Assembly: GCA_945947915.1 (NCBI GenBank)
Contig: CAMEZQ010000007.1
Location: forward strand, 1 to 64,000
Direction: 5' to 3'
DNA length: 64,000 bases
Origin: an uncultured Clostridia bacterium
GTDB taxonomy: Bacteria > Bacillota > Clostridia > Oscillospirales > Butyricicoccaceae
Both the position numbers and the translations under genes were made by a program. The notes beneath the pieces are model-generated. The model ran no database searches and was not told where the DNA came from. It saw only the letters and a list, made by a program, of their open reading frames with translations. The number at the start of each line of letters is the position of its first letter. The stretch's first letter is position 1. Positions 32,598-41,660 of this stretch are shown here, piece after piece.

Positions 32598-33851
32598 TCA
32601 GATAAAAATCATACGATAGAGCAGGAAGAGGGCCATCGAGGACAGCGCCAGCACCGGCATCATGCGCAGATGCTGCTTGTAGACCTCCCCCGACGGACAT
32701 TCCATGACCTTGATGGTCAAAAGCTGGCAGAGGTGGAAGGGGGAGAAATAATAGCCCAAAAAGCTCCAGACCAGAATATAGAAGGCATAGACCGTCATGG
32801 TCATGGGGGGCAGCCCCATGCCGGCGATGAAGGGCAGCAGGATGCCCAGCGGCACCATGCTGATGCCGGTGGTCAGGCCGAAGGCCAGACCGACCAGCGG
32901 CACGATGAGCATAAAGCTGAGGATGGAATCGCCCACCAGCATGCCGCCGACGCCGGACATGACCACATCGAGGTTTTTGACCACATTCTGCATGAAATAG
33001 ACGCCCACCAGCATGAGGACGGTATCCAGCGCGAAGCCCTGGGCGGCGCTTTTGAGGTACTCGCTCTTATCCTTGCCGATGAGGAAGAAGGTCAAAAGGA
33101 TGCAGAGGAAGACGGCCTGATACATCTGCAGCCCGAAGACCACATTGAAGACCATGGCCATATAGATGGGCGACAGGTACTTTAAGACATCCAGCAGCGC
33201 CTGTCCCCGGCTGCCCTGCCGGGGGGAGCGGCTGTCGGGCACCGTGCGGATATAGAAGAACCACGCGCCGCCCAGCAGAAAGACCACAAAGCCCAGATTG
33301 AGTCCGATGAGGCTGTAAATGTTGATGCTGTCCAGCACCGAGCCGATGGTCAGAATGGTGGTGTTATAGGGCAGGATGAACATGGCGAAATGGCGGAAAT
33401 AGAGGTTGATGACCGCCTTGCGCTCGCCGGAAATGCCCAGCTCGGTGCCGATGGAATCGACAAAGGGGGCCGACAGGAAGGCGCCGCCGGGCACCGGCAG
33501 CATCCCCATGATGCCGGGCAGGATCATGATGAGGGCCTTCTTGCTGGGGATGAGCTGCTCCAGCGCGTGGACGATGCGTTCCAGGATCCCGTATTTTTTA
33601 AGGGTACTGCCCAGCACGCCGATCTCGATGACGACGATAAGGGTCTGCAGGGTAGAAAACGTGGTGAAGACCCGCTTCAGGGAATCCAGCATAACACCTG
33701 CCGAAAGGCCGCCGATGACGGCCATGATCAGGCCGGTCAGACAAAGCAGCGGACCAAGCGGCGCTTTCTTTCCGCCGGATACCTTCGGATAATACTTGAG
33801 CATGACCGGCAGCAGCAGAAAGGCCACGATCAGCCCGACAAATTGACGCAT
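32598..33851 (-). CDS. DUF401 family membrane protein (putative permease)
   Basis: A 417-residue polytopic membrane protein with about eleven hydrophobic segments. It fits the DUF401 family of the ion-transporter-like group. Features include the M-G-M-L-P-V-P-G-G-A-F-L-S-A-P loop near residue 120, resembling re-entrant loops of carboxylate permeases, and a matching G-L-T-T-G-I-S-M-V-P-L-G loop in the second half. The substrate is unknown. It precedes the MalY-type gene by 112 bases and follows the solute-binding array, but has its own promoter. Amino acid or peptide uptake is an inference from location. Confidence 0.78.
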   Translation of the reverse strand: MRQFVGLIVAFLLLPVMLKYYPKVSGGKKAPLGPLLCLTGLIMAVIGGLSAGVMLDSLKRVFTTFSTLQTLIVVIEIGVLGSTLKKYGILERIVHALEQLIPSKKALIMILPGIMGMLPVPGGAFLSAPFVDSIGTELGISGERKAVINLYFRHFAMFILPYNTTILTIGSVLDSINIYSLIGLNLGFVVFLLGGAWFFYIRTVPDSRSPRQGSRGQALLDVLKYLSPIYMAMVFNVVFGLQMYQAVFLCILLTFFLIGKDKSEYLKSAAQGFALDTVLMLVGVYFMQNVVKNLDVVMSGVGGMLVGDSILSFMLIVPLVGLAFGLTTGISMVPLGILLPFIAGMGLPPMTMTVYAFYILVWSFLGYYFSPFHLCQLLTIKVMECPSGEVYKQHLRMMPVLALSSMALFLLYRMIFI

Positions 33852-33949
33852 AACATATCCCTCTCTTTTCCGAAAACAGCCGTTTTCTGTAATTGCATTT
33901 TACGGATCCTGTCGACAAAGCCCGTCTGATGGATCCTTCGGCAGATATC

Positions 33950-33978
33950 ATTATACAGGATTTCTCCCCTGGGAACAA
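33950..33978 (-). promoter_or_regulatory. Sigma-A promoter of the DUF401 gene
   Basis: On the minus strand, TTGTTC (33973-33978), 17-base spacer, TATAAT (33950-33955). A GAAAAC-AGCC-GTTTTC hairpin lies in the leader. Confidence 0.78.
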
Positions 33979-34017
33979 GAGCAAACCCGAAGCCGTTTAA
34001 CTTTTTATTGCAGACAC

Positions 34018-34053
34018 AAAAAAGCAGGGCGCATCCAATGGATACGCCCTGCT
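34018..34053 (-). terminator. Terminator of solute-binding gene 1
   Basis: AGCAGGGCG-type arms at 34023-34036 and 34040-34053, with a T-run on the minus strand. Confidence 0.85.
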
Positions 34054-34099
34054 GTGCGATACAGAACCTGTTTTTCAGAAAGCGTCTGCCCTGCGCGGT

Positions 34100-35665
34100 T
34101 TATTCCGCCCAGGAGACGTAATGCCAATAGGTGTTGCCCGAAGCGTTGACCTCAAAGCCCTGCAGATCGGCGTCCATGGCACGGACGACGTTCATCGAAT
34201 AGGTGGGCACCTGGGGGCAGATCGACTGGATGTAAGCGACGCACTCTTCAATCAGCTTCATGCGCTCGGTCTCGTCCAGGGTCTGAACAGCGGTGTCGTA
34301 CAGCTCGTCGATCTTGGGATCGTTGGTGCGGGACCAGTTGGAGCCGCCGATCATCTTGGAGTGATACTTATACTCGATAAAGCCCAGGGTGTTGGAGGTG
34401 GTGCAGTTGCCGATGCAGGTCTCAAAGTTACCTTCGGCAGCGGTGGACAGGTAGGTGGCCAGGTCCATGGACTCCAGGTTCATGGTGACGCCGTACTCAG
34501 CCAGGGTGGCCTGGATGACTTCGCCGCAGCGGCGCTTGACGTCATCCGAGCAGATGCAGGAGAAGACGACCGTGGTGGGGTCGACGCCCGACTTGTCCAG
34601 GTACTCCTGGGCCAGTTCGGGATTGTATTCATCCATGTTGACATCGGTCGCGCCGGCGAACATGCCGGGGGTCTGACGATAGTTGGCCGTACCGGCGCCG
34701 TTCAGGGCGACCTCGACCAGCGCTTCCTTCTGAATGGCGCAGTTCATGAAGTGACGGAAATCCTGATTGTCAAAAGGTGCGATCTCATTGTTCAGGATCA
34801 GCCAGTTGAAAGAGGTGCCGGGGATATTATAAACGGCCACCTCAGGGTTTTCTTCCAGACGATCCAGGTCGTTGGTCTCGACTTCGATGATGACATCGAT
34901 CTCGCCGGCTTCCAGAGCGATGGTTCTGGAGGAGCCTTCGGGGATGATTCTCCAGGTCATATGCTTGATGGCCGGAGCGCCTTTCCAGTAATTTTCGTTG
35001 GCTTCAAACTCAATGCTGTTGCCCAGATCCCACTTGACAAACTTGTAGGCGCCCGAGCCGACAGGGTTGGCGTTGAAGTCGTTGCCCTCTTCGATCAGCT
35101 TCTTGGGCACGATCTTATGAGAGGACATATCGTACAGTGTCTTGGCGTAGACAGTCTTGGTGGTGACCTTGAACTGTGTCTCGTTCAGGACCTCAACAGC
35201 TTCCCAGAACTGAGAATAGTTGGTGGTGTAGGCGCTGTTCTCTCTGGCGTACTCCATGGAAGCCACCAGGTCTTCTGCGGTCACCTTGTCGCCGTTATGG
35301 AAATAAACGTCATCGCGAATGGTGAAGACCCACTCGGTATCGCTGGGGTTCTCCCAGGAAGTAATGACGCCCGGTTCCGGCTCCAGCGTATCGACATTGG
35401 TACGAAGGAAGGTATCAAATGTCAGTGAGTTCATGTAGTTGGAGGCGATGGCGCTGTGTTCGTAAGGATGCAGCGTGGGCGGCTCGTTGGCTGTGGCGAT
35501 AACGATGCTGTCCTTTGTTTCGCCGGTTGTTTCACTGCCGGCCGTGTCGCCGGTGTTTTCCCCGTCGGTTTCCCCTGTTGTGTCGTTCTTACCGCAGCCG
35601 GCGAAAGCCGCCAGAACGAACACCAGAGCCAGTACGAGGGAGAGAAGCTTTGTCCACTTCTTCAT
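34100..35665 (-). CDS. Family 5 extracellular solute-binding lipoprotein, array copy 1
   Basis: A 521-residue lipoprotein. The signal peptide ends in lipobox A-F-A-G-C (Cys24), followed by a Gly/Thr-rich linker. The mature part starts with I-V-I-A-T-A-N-E-P-P-T-L-H-P, the N-terminal lobe of SBP_bac_5 proteins (OppA/DppA). A CxC-containing segment F-S-C-I-C-S-D-D-V-K-R-R around residue 365 recurs in all five paralogues. Such proteins capture oligopeptides, nickel complexes or sugars and pass them to an ABC permease. None is encoded nearby, so a distant permease must be shared. It is closest to copy 3, with long identical DNA stretches. It has its own promoter and terminator. Confidence 0.9.
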   Translation of the reverse strand: MKKWTKLLSLVLALVFVLAAFAGCGKNDTTGETDGENTGDTAGSETTGETKDSIVIATANEPPTLHPYEHSAIASNYMNSLTFDTFLRTNVDTLEPEPGVITSWENPSDTEWVFTIRDDVYFHNGDKVTAEDLVASMEYARENSAYTTNYSQFWEAVEVLNETQFKVTTKTVYAKTLYDMSSHKIVPKKLIEEGNDFNANPVGSGAYKFVKWDLGNSIEFEANENYWKGAPAIKHMTWRIIPEGSSRTIALEAGEIDVIIEVETNDLDRLEENPEVAVYNIPGTSFNWLILNNEIAPFDNQDFRHFMNCAIQKEALVEVALNGAGTANYRQTPGMFAGATDVNMDEYNPELAQEYLDKSGVDPTTVVFSCICSDDVKRRCGEVIQATLAEYGVTMNLESMDLATYLSTAAEGNFETCIGNCTTSNTLGFIEYKYHSKMIGGSNWSRTNDPKIDELYDTAVQTLDETERMKLIEECVAYIQSICPQVPTYSMNVVRAMDADLQGFEVNASGNTYWHYVSWAE

Positions 35666-35804
35666 GTTTGGGTTCTCCTTTTCTTTTTCCTTTTTTATTC
35701 AAAGCCGCGCCTGTGGGCACGGCGATGAACCAATACCAATCAAAAGACGAATATCCGGCACAGGCCGGGATCGTTATTTTTTTATCAGAACTGTGCATAA
35801 CTTC

Positions 35805-35833
35805 ATTGTATGCAGAAACGCTGGAAAAAGCAA
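35805..35833 (-). promoter_or_regulatory. Promoter of solute-binding gene 1
   Basis: On the minus strand, TTGCTT (35828-35833), 17-base spacer, TACAAT (35805-35810). The leader is about 135 bases. Confidence 0.65.
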
Positions 35834-36003
35834 TACCTAACATTGAAAAAAATACATCTGCTTTTTGCACAGATTTAACAATTTTCAACTTTTTCTTCGC
35901 AAACACTTCATATTCTGTGGATTTTTCATATTTTTTCGCACTTTTTTGACCTGTATTTTCATACAAAACAAATGCAAAAAACAGAAATTTATGTAAAATT
36001 ATG

Positions 36004-36039
36004 TAAAAAGCGGAGCGTATTCTTAAAATACGCTCCGCT
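36004..36039 (-). terminator. Terminator of solute-binding gene 2
   Basis: AGCGGAGCGTATT pairs with AATACGCTCCGCT (36009-36039). Confidence 0.85.
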
Positions 36040-36073
36040 GTATATTGGTTTTGTGTGCGAGTACTGCCGATTG

Positions 36074-37618
36074 TTATTCACCCCAGGAGACATCCTCCCA
36101 ATGGAGGCCGCCGGAGGGCGAGACCTTGATGCCCTGCAGATTGGCATTGTAAGCGCGGGTGACATTGGTCAGATAGGTGGTGACCTGCGGGCACATCTCA
36201 TTGAGGCGTGCGGCGCACTGCTCCAGCAGATCCATGCGATCCTTTTCATCCAGCGTCTTGACGGCCTTCAGATACAGCTCATCCAGCTTGTCGTCGGTGA
36301 AGTTCTTGGCCGAACCGCCGGCAGCCACCGACAGATACTTGCCCTCGATATAGGACATCATATCCGATGTGGTATAGCCGCCCAGCGCCGCTTCAAAGTC
36401 GCCGTCCTGCACCGCTGCCAGATAGGTGGCCAGGTCCATGGATTCCAGATTCATCGTGATGCCGAACTCGGCCAGGTTGGCCTGAATGACCTCGGCGGCG
36501 CGCCGCTTGACGTCATCCGAGCAGATGCAGGAGAAGACGACGGTACTGGGATCCATGCCCGATTGATCGAGATACTCCTGGGCTTTCTTCAGATCGTAGC
36601 TGTCGATATTCTCCTCGGAATAACCCGGGAAAACCGCGGGCGTCTGGCCCCAGATGCCGGTGCCGGCGCCGTTGAGGGCCACCTGCATGACGGCGTTCTT
36701 ATCCACCATGCAGTTGAGGGCCTTGCGGAAGTCCACATTGTCAAAGGGATACTGCTTGGTATTGAGGATCATGCCGTTGTGACCGGTGCCGGTCTGGTTG
36801 AGGACGGTGATGCCCTTGCTCTCCTGCAGGCGGGTCAGGTCGTTGGATTCGACTTCCACGATGAAGTCGATCTCGCCGGCCTCCAGCGCGATGGTGCGGG
36901 AGGAGCCTTCGGGTACGATGCGCCAGGTCATGCTCTTAATGGCCGGGGCGCCCTTGAAATAATCTTCAAAAGCTTCAAATTCCAGGCTGTCGCCCAGGGT
37001 CCACTTGACGTACTTATACGGGCCTGTGCCGATGGGGTTGGCATTGAAGTCGTTGCCCGCGTCGATCAGGCTCTTGGGCACGATCTTCATACGGGTCAGG
37101 TTGATGGTGGCTTTGGCGCAGGGGGTGGGGGTATGGACGCGGATGGTGTAATCATCCACCACTTCGATCTCATCCCACCAGTTGGTGTAGATGCTGGTGT
37201 AGGCCGAATAATCGCTGCGGCCCCATTCCATCGAAGCCTTGACATCGGCGGCCTTCATTTCCTCGCCGTTGTGGAACTTGACGCCCTTGACCAGCTGGAT
37301 CTCCCAGTTGTTGTCATCGATGGGCGCGACCTTCTCGGCCAGACAGGGGATCGGCTCCATGGTGTCGAGATCCGATGTCATCAGTGTGTTGTAGGTCAGG
37401 CCGTTCATGTAGTTGGCGGCCACGGCATTGTGGTTATAGGGATGCAGCGTGGGCGGTTCATTGGCCGTGGCGATGATCACATCGGTGCGGCCGGAAGCTG
37501 TCTGCCCCTCCCCGCCGCTGGTCGTCTGATCATCCTCCGTCTTGCCGCAGGCGGCAAACAGCGCGAAGACCATCAGCATGGCCATAGTCAGGCTGAATAA
37601 TTTGACCAGTTTCTTCAT
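36074..37618 (-). CDS. Family 5 extracellular solute-binding lipoprotein, array copy 2
   Basis: 514 residues with lipobox L-F-A-A-C (Cys24). It is the most diverged of the five: the mature N-terminus reads D-V-I-I-A-T-A-N-E-P-P-T-L-H-P-Y-N-H. Several ligand-region segments differ from the others, for example P-C-A-K-A-T-I-N-L-T-R-M where the others have V-Y-A-K-T-L-Y-D. The F-S-C-I-C-S-D-D-V-K-R-R and N-L-E-S-M-D-L-A-T-Y-L segments are retained. This suggests a different substrate preference on a common scaffold, an inference. It has an independent promoter and terminator. Confidence 0.9.
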   Translation of the reverse strand: MKKLVKLFSLTMAMLMVFALFAACGKTEDDQTTSGGEGQTASGRTDVIIATANEPPTLHPYNHNAVAANYMNGLTYNTLMTSDLDTMEPIPCLAEKVAPIDDNNWEIQLVKGVKFHNGEEMKAADVKASMEWGRSDYSAYTSIYTNWWDEIEVVDDYTIRVHTPTPCAKATINLTRMKIVPKSLIDAGNDFNANPIGTGPYKYVKWTLGDSLEFEAFEDYFKGAPAIKSMTWRIVPEGSSRTIALEAGEIDFIVEVESNDLTRLQESKGITVLNQTGTGHNGMILNTKQYPFDNVDFRKALNCMVDKNAVMQVALNGAGTGIWGQTPAVFPGYSEENIDSYDLKKAQEYLDQSGMDPSTVVFSCICSDDVKRRAAEVIQANLAEFGITMNLESMDLATYLAAVQDGDFEAALGGYTTSDMMSYIEGKYLSVAAGGSAKNFTDDKLDELYLKAVKTLDEKDRMDLLEQCAARLNEMCPQVTTYLTNVTRAYNANLQGIKVSPSGGLHWEDVSWGE

Positions 37619-37698
37619 GGATTTCTCTCCTTTTCTCCGTTTGTTGATTTTGTTAACAAATGCACCGAAAATTTATTAACAAAAATTAACTCACCTAT

Positions 37699-37727
37699 AC
37701 TTTACACAGAAACTGCCGCGCTTGCAA
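37699..37727 (-). promoter_or_regulatory. Promoter of solute-binding gene 2
   Basis: On the minus strand, TTGCAA (37722-37727), 17-base spacer, TAAAGT (37699-37704). The leader contains a TTTGTTAACAAA palindrome at about 37651-37662. Confidence 0.65.
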
Positions 37728-37836
37728 CCATCAGAAGCGATTTTCTCTACAAGCCTCTCCTTTTTTGTATATATTGCACAATTATCTATATTTTTTTGGG
37801 AAAGAAACCAAAAAATCGCCCGATTTCCCGCGGAAC

Positions 37837-37868
37837 AAAAAAAGAGACGGTCCATAAGGACCGTCTCT
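37837..37868 (-). terminator. Terminator of solute-binding gene 3
   Basis: AGAGACGGTCC (37843-37853) pairs with GGACCGTCTCT (37858-37868); T-run on the minus strand. Confidence 0.88.
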
Positions 37869-37909
37869 GAAAACAAATTCTGTTTTACAGGCTTTCGCCT
37901 CGGCGCTGA

Positions 37910-39487
37910 TTACTCAGCCCAGGACACATACTGCCAGTAGGTGTTGCCCGAAGCGTTGACCTCAAAGCCCTGCAGATTGGCGTCCAGAGCGCGGACGACG
38001 TTGGAGGAGTAGGTCGGGATCTGGGGGCACAGCTCCTGGATGTAAGCGACGCACTCTTCGATCAGCTTCATGCGCTCGGTCTCGTCCAGGGTCTGAACAG
38101 CGGTGTCGTACAGCTCGTCGATCTTGGGATCGTTGGTGCGGGTGAAGTTGGAGCCGCCGATGGACTTGGAGTGATACTTGTACTCAACAAAGCCCAGGGT
38201 GTTGGAGGTGGTGCAGCCGCCGATGGTGGCTTCAAAGTTACCTTCAGCAGCGGTGGACAGGTAGGTGGCCAGGTCCATGGACTCCAGGTTCATGGTGACA
38301 CCGTACTCAGCCAGGGTGGCCTGGATAACTTCGGCGCAGCGACGCTTGACGTCATCCGAGCAGATGCAGGAGAAGACAACCGTGGTGGGATCGATGCCCG
38401 ACTTGTCCAGGTACTCCTGGGCCAGTTCGGGATTGTATTCATCCATGTTGACATCGGTCGCGCCGGCAAACATGCTGGGCGACTGACGGTAGTTGGCTGT
38501 ACCGGCGCCGTTCAGGGCGACCTCGACCAGCGCTTCCTTCTGGATGGCGCAGTTCATGAAGTGACGGAAGTCCTGATTGTCAAAAGGAGCCTTCTCGTTG
38601 TTCAGGATCAGCCAGCTAAAGGATGTGCCCGGCTTCTCAACGATCTGAACGTTGGAATCTTCTTCCAGACGAGCCAGGTCGTTGGTCTCGACTTCGATGA
38701 TGGCGTCGATCTCACCGGCTTCCAGAGCGATGGTTCTGGAGGAGCCTTCGGGGATGATTCTCCAGGTCATGTTCTTGATGGCCGGAGCGCCGTCCCAGTA
38801 TTCCTCATTGGCAACGAAGGTGATGCTGTCGCCCAGCTTCCACTCGACGAACTTATACGGACCGGTGCCGACGGGGTTGGCGTTGAAGTCATTGCCCTCT
38901 TCGATCAGCTTCTTGGACAGGATCTTATGGGAGGACATGTCGTACAGCGTCTTGGCGTAGACAGTCTTGGTGGTGACCTTGAACTGTGTCTCGCTCAGAA
39001 CTTCGACAGATTCCCAGAACTGAGAGTAGTTGGAGGTATAGGCCTCGTTCTCACGGGCATACTCCATGCTGGCAACCATATCCTCAGCGGTCAGCTTATC
39101 GCCATTGTGGAAATAAACGTCGTCACGAATGGTGAAAATCCACTCGGTATCGCTGGGGTTCTCCCAGGAAGTGATGACGCCCGGTTCGGGTTCCAGGGTC
39201 TCAACATTGGTGCGCAGGAAATAGTCGTGTGTCAGATAGTTCATGTAGGTCGCCGCGACTGCGCTGTGAAGATAAGGATGCAGCGTGGGAGGCTCGTTGG
39301 CCGTCGCGATGACGATGCTGTCCTTGGTCTCGCCTGTGGAAGCAGTGTTGTTGTTCTGCTCTGTGTCGCTGCTGGTGTCTGTGCTGGTATCGGTGGTGTC
39401 GTTGCTGCCGCCGCAGCCGACCATCATCGAAAAAGCCATTGCAAAGACCATCGCCAGGCCGAGCAGACGGATCCATGTGTGCTTCAT
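37910..39487 (-). CDS. Family 5 extracellular solute-binding lipoprotein, array copy 3
   Basis: 525 residues with a distinct signal peptide and lipobox M-M-V-G-C (Cys25), then a Ser/Thr/Asp-rich linker. From S-I-V-I-A-T-A-N-E-P-P-T-L-H-P onward it is nearly the same as copy 1, and DNA blocks of about 80 bp are identical (38061-38142 versus 34251-34332). This implies a recent duplication or gene conversion. The signal peptide and promoter are not shared with copy 1. The transcription start lies next to an inverted repeat (39557-39580), so this copy may be under separate control. Confidence 0.9.
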   Translation of the reverse strand: MKHTWIRLLGLAMVFAMAFSMMVGCGGSNDTTDTSTDTSSDTEQNNNTASTGETKDSIVIATANEPPTLHPYLHSAVAATYMNYLTHDYFLRTNVETLEPEPGVITSWENPSDTEWIFTIRDDVYFHNGDKLTAEDMVASMEYARENEAYTSNYSQFWESVEVLSETQFKVTTKTVYAKTLYDMSSHKILSKKLIEEGNDFNANPVGTGPYKFVEWKLGDSITFVANEEYWDGAPAIKNMTWRIIPEGSSRTIALEAGEIDAIIEVETNDLARLEEDSNVQIVEKPGTSFSWLILNNEKAPFDNQDFRHFMNCAIQKEALVEVALNGAGTANYRQSPSMFAGATDVNMDEYNPELAQEYLDKSGIDPTTVVFSCICSDDVKRRCAEVIQATLAEYGVTMNLESMDLATYLSTAAEGNFEATIGGCTTSNTLGFVEYKYHSKSIGGSNFTRTNDPKIDELYDTAVQTLDETERMKLIEECVAYIQELCPQIPTYSSNVVRALDANLQGFEVNASGNTYWQYVSWAE

Positions 39488-39556
39488 GTTCTTTTCTCCT
39501 TTTTTTGATTTTCATTTTCTTTCATCCGCCGGCAAGCGGAAAAAGAAAATTATTAC

Positions 39557-39580
39557 TGCGAAATTCTTGTTTATTTCGCA
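39557..39580. promoter_or_regulatory. Inverted repeat at the transcription start of solute-binding gene 3
   Basis: TGCGAAAT (39557-39564) and ATTTCGCA (39573-39580) are perfect 8-bp arms separated by 8 bases, just downstream of the -10 box of copy 3. This is an operator-like position. Confidence 0.5.
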
Positions 39581-39586
39581 ATGATT

Positions 39587-39615
39587 ATAATAATTTAAAG
39601 CTAACGCAATTTCAA
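39587..39615 (-). promoter_or_regulatory. Promoter of solute-binding gene 3
   Basis: On the minus strand, TTGAAA (39610-39615), 17-base spacer, TATTAT (39587-39592). Confidence 0.6.
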
Positions 39616-39700
39616 CTCCTTTTTTACATTTTTGTATATAGGTCACAAGCAATATCTGTTACCACGATGCTGTTTTTGGTGATTTTTCTTTTATCCATAT

Positions 39701-39732
39701 AAAAAGACGACCCCATCTGGGGTCGTCTTTTT
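39701..39732 (-). terminator. Terminator of solute-binding gene 4
   Basis: AAAAAGACGACCCC-ATCT-GGGGTCGTCTTTTT, a perfect 14-bp stem including the A/T ends. Confidence 0.9.
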
Positions 39733-39783
39733 ATATTTGTGACTTTCAGTTACGCTGTTTTTCTGCTGATCCCGGCGGGAAGA

Positions 39784-41364
39784 TTATTCGCCCCAGGAGA
39801 CATACTGCCAGCGGAGGGTGTTGGCGGCCGAAACTTCGATACCCTGCAGGTCATCGATGTAAGCTCTGGTAACGTTGGCGCCGTAGGTGGGAACCTGCGG
39901 GCAGATCTCGTTGATGTAGTTGGCGCACTCGGTGAGGATAGCGTTGCGCTCATCGGCATCCAGAGTCTTGGTGGCCTTGTCGTACAGCTCGTCGATCTTG
40001 GGATCGTTGGTGCGGGTCCAGTTGGAACCGTTGATGGACTTGGAGGTGAACTTGCCTTCGATGAAGGACATCATGTTGGACGATGTATAACCGCCGATGC
40101 AGGTCTCAAAGTCGCCGTCAGCAGCAGCCGACAGATAGGTGGCCAGGTCCATGGACTCCAGGTTCATGGTGACGCCGAACTCGGCCAGGTTGGCCTGGAT
40201 AACTTCGCCGCAGCGGCGCTTGACGTCATCCGAGCAGATGCAGGAGAAGACGACGGTCTTGGGATCGACGCCCGACTTGTCGAGGTACTCCTGGGCCTTT
40301 TCCAGATCATAGCCGTCGGGGATCTCGGTGGCAGCGCCGCCGGAGAAGACAACGGGGGTCTGGGTGTAGTTGCCGGTGCCGGCGCCGTTCAGAGCAACGG
40401 CCACCAGGGCGTCCTTCTCGATGGCGCAGTTCATGAAGTGACGGAAGTCCTGATTGTCAAAGGGAGCCTTTTCGTTGTTCAGGACCAGGAAGTTGAAGGA
40501 GGTACCGGTCTTGTTGATGACTTCGATGCCGTCGGTCTCTTCCAGACGGCCCAGGTCGTTGTTGTCGACCTCAACGATGAAGTCGATCTCGCCGGCTTCC
40601 AGCGCGATGGTTCTGGAGGAGCCTTCGGGGATGATGCGGTACTTCAGATGCTTGATGGCGGGAGCACCTTCCCAGTAATCTTCAAAGGCTTCGAACTCGA
40701 CGCTGTCGCCCAGGGTCCACTTGACGTACTTATAGGGACCGGTGCCGATGGGGTTGGCAGCAACGGCGTCGTTGCCCTGCTCCACCAGCTCCTTGGGCAG
40801 AACGTAATGGGAGCTCAGGTCGATCAGTGTCTTGGCGTAAACTTCCTTTGTGGTGACGACGACGGTGTAGTCGTCAACGATCTCCAGCTTTTCCCAGAAG
40901 GTCGAGTAGGTGTTGGTGTAGGAAGAATTCTCTCTGGCGTATTCCATCGAAGCGACGATGTCTTCAGCGGTCATGTCGCTGCCGTCGTGGAACTTGACAC
41001 CCTTGCGGATGTTCAGCTGCCACTGCTTGTCGTTGAGGATCTCATAGGATTCGATCAGGCAGGGTTCGGGTTCCAGAGTTTCGATGTTGGACTGGAACAG
41101 GGTGTTGTGGGTCAGGATGTTCATGTAGCCGCCGGCAACAGCACTGTGCTGATGGGGGGCCAGCGTGGGAGGCTCGTTGGCTGTGGCGATGACGACCAGG
41201 TCGTTGGCCTTGTTCTGCGACTGTACGCCGCCGGAGGATGTCTTCTCGCCGCCGTCGGTCTTCTCACCGTCGGTGTTGTCGTTGCCGCCGCCGCAGGCAG
41301 CCATCAGCGAGAAGGCCAGCATAAAGACCAGTGTCAGGCTGAGCAGTTTGACCAGTTTCTTCAT
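39784..41364 (-). CDS. Family 5 extracellular solute-binding lipoprotein, array copy 4
   Basis: 526 residues. The signal peptide is almost identical to that of copy 5 (lipobox S-L-M-A-A-C, Cys24). The linker is rich in Asp/Gly/Lys. Mature segments include V-V-I-A-T-A-N-E-P-P-T-L-A-P-H-Q-H, F-S-C-I-C-S-D-D-V-K-R-R and the terminal W-Q-Y-V-S-W-G-E. It pairs with copy 5 as the second closely related pair in the array. The substrate is unknown. The replacement of L-H-P-Y by L-A-P-H-Q at the start of the mature domain separates copies 4 and 5 from 1-3. Confidence 0.9.
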   Translation of the reverse strand: MKKLVKLLSLTLVFMLAFSLMAACGGGNDNTDGEKTDGGEKTSSGGVQSQNKANDLVVIATANEPPTLAPHQHSAVAGGYMNILTHNTLFQSNIETLEPEPCLIESYEILNDKQWQLNIRKGVKFHDGSDMTAEDIVASMEYARENSSYTNTYSTFWEKLEIVDDYTVVVTTKEVYAKTLIDLSSHYVLPKELVEQGNDAVAANPIGTGPYKYVKWTLGDSVEFEAFEDYWEGAPAIKHLKYRIIPEGSSRTIALEAGEIDFIVEVDNNDLGRLEETDGIEVINKTGTSFNFLVLNNEKAPFDNQDFRHFMNCAIEKDALVAVALNGAGTGNYTQTPVVFSGGAATEIPDGYDLEKAQEYLDKSGVDPKTVVFSCICSDDVKRRCGEVIQANLAEFGVTMNLESMDLATYLSAAADGDFETCIGGYTSSNMMSFIEGKFTSKSINGSNWTRTNDPKIDELYDKATKTLDADERNAILTECANYINEICPQVPTYGANVTRAYIDDLQGIEVSAANTLRWQYVSWGE

Positions 41365-41464
41365 TGCGTGTGTCTCCTTTTCAAAAATATTACGGTTTTT
41401 ACCGCTTCGTTAAGTTTTTAAAATTTCTTTCTGAAATTATTAAATAAACTTAACTCTGGTTTAC

Positions 41465-41493
41465 AGTTTAATTCAAGCAGATACAAATTGCAA
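41465..41493 (-). promoter_or_regulatory. Promoter of solute-binding gene 4
   Basis: On the minus strand, TTGCAA (41488-41493), 17-base spacer, TAAACT (41465-41470). Confidence 0.6.
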
Positions 41494-41597
41494 TACCTTT
41501 ATGGTGATTTCAGCTTTTTGCGCATCAGCTTTGTGCACCCTGCCCAAATTTATGCTTTGTTTTGTACAGATATGACACAGCATTTTTAAAATCTGCA

Positions 41598-41629
41598 TAA
41601 AAGAAGCGGCTCCAAAAGGAGCCGCCTTT
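41598..41629 (-). terminator. Terminator of solute-binding gene 5
   Basis: GCGGCTCC-AAAA-GGAGCCGC (41606-41625); T-rich on the minus-strand exit. Confidence 0.85.
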
Positions 41630-41660
41630 GAAAAATCTGTCTGTGTGTCCTGAATGCCGA

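Larger units (their letters stand above)
35666..36073. other. A/T-rich intergenic region between solute-binding genes 1 and 2
   Basis: 408 bases holding the promoter of copy 1 (35805-35833) and the terminator of copy 2 (36004-36039). The A/T-rich middle has no credible gene. A single DnaA-like 9-mer, TGTGCATAA, occurs at 35792-35800 and is probably chance. Confidence 0.7.

Noticed and set aside
35792-35800. A DnaA-like 9-mer upstream of solute-binding gene 1
   Set aside because: Single and isolated; expected by chance in A/T-rich DNA.
37641-37690. TTTGTTAACAAA and TTGTTAA stretches upstream of solute-binding gene 2 as a Rex operator
   Set aside because: The half-sites lack the 4-base spacing of the Rex consensus (TTGTTAA-N4-TTAACAA); only one half matches well.
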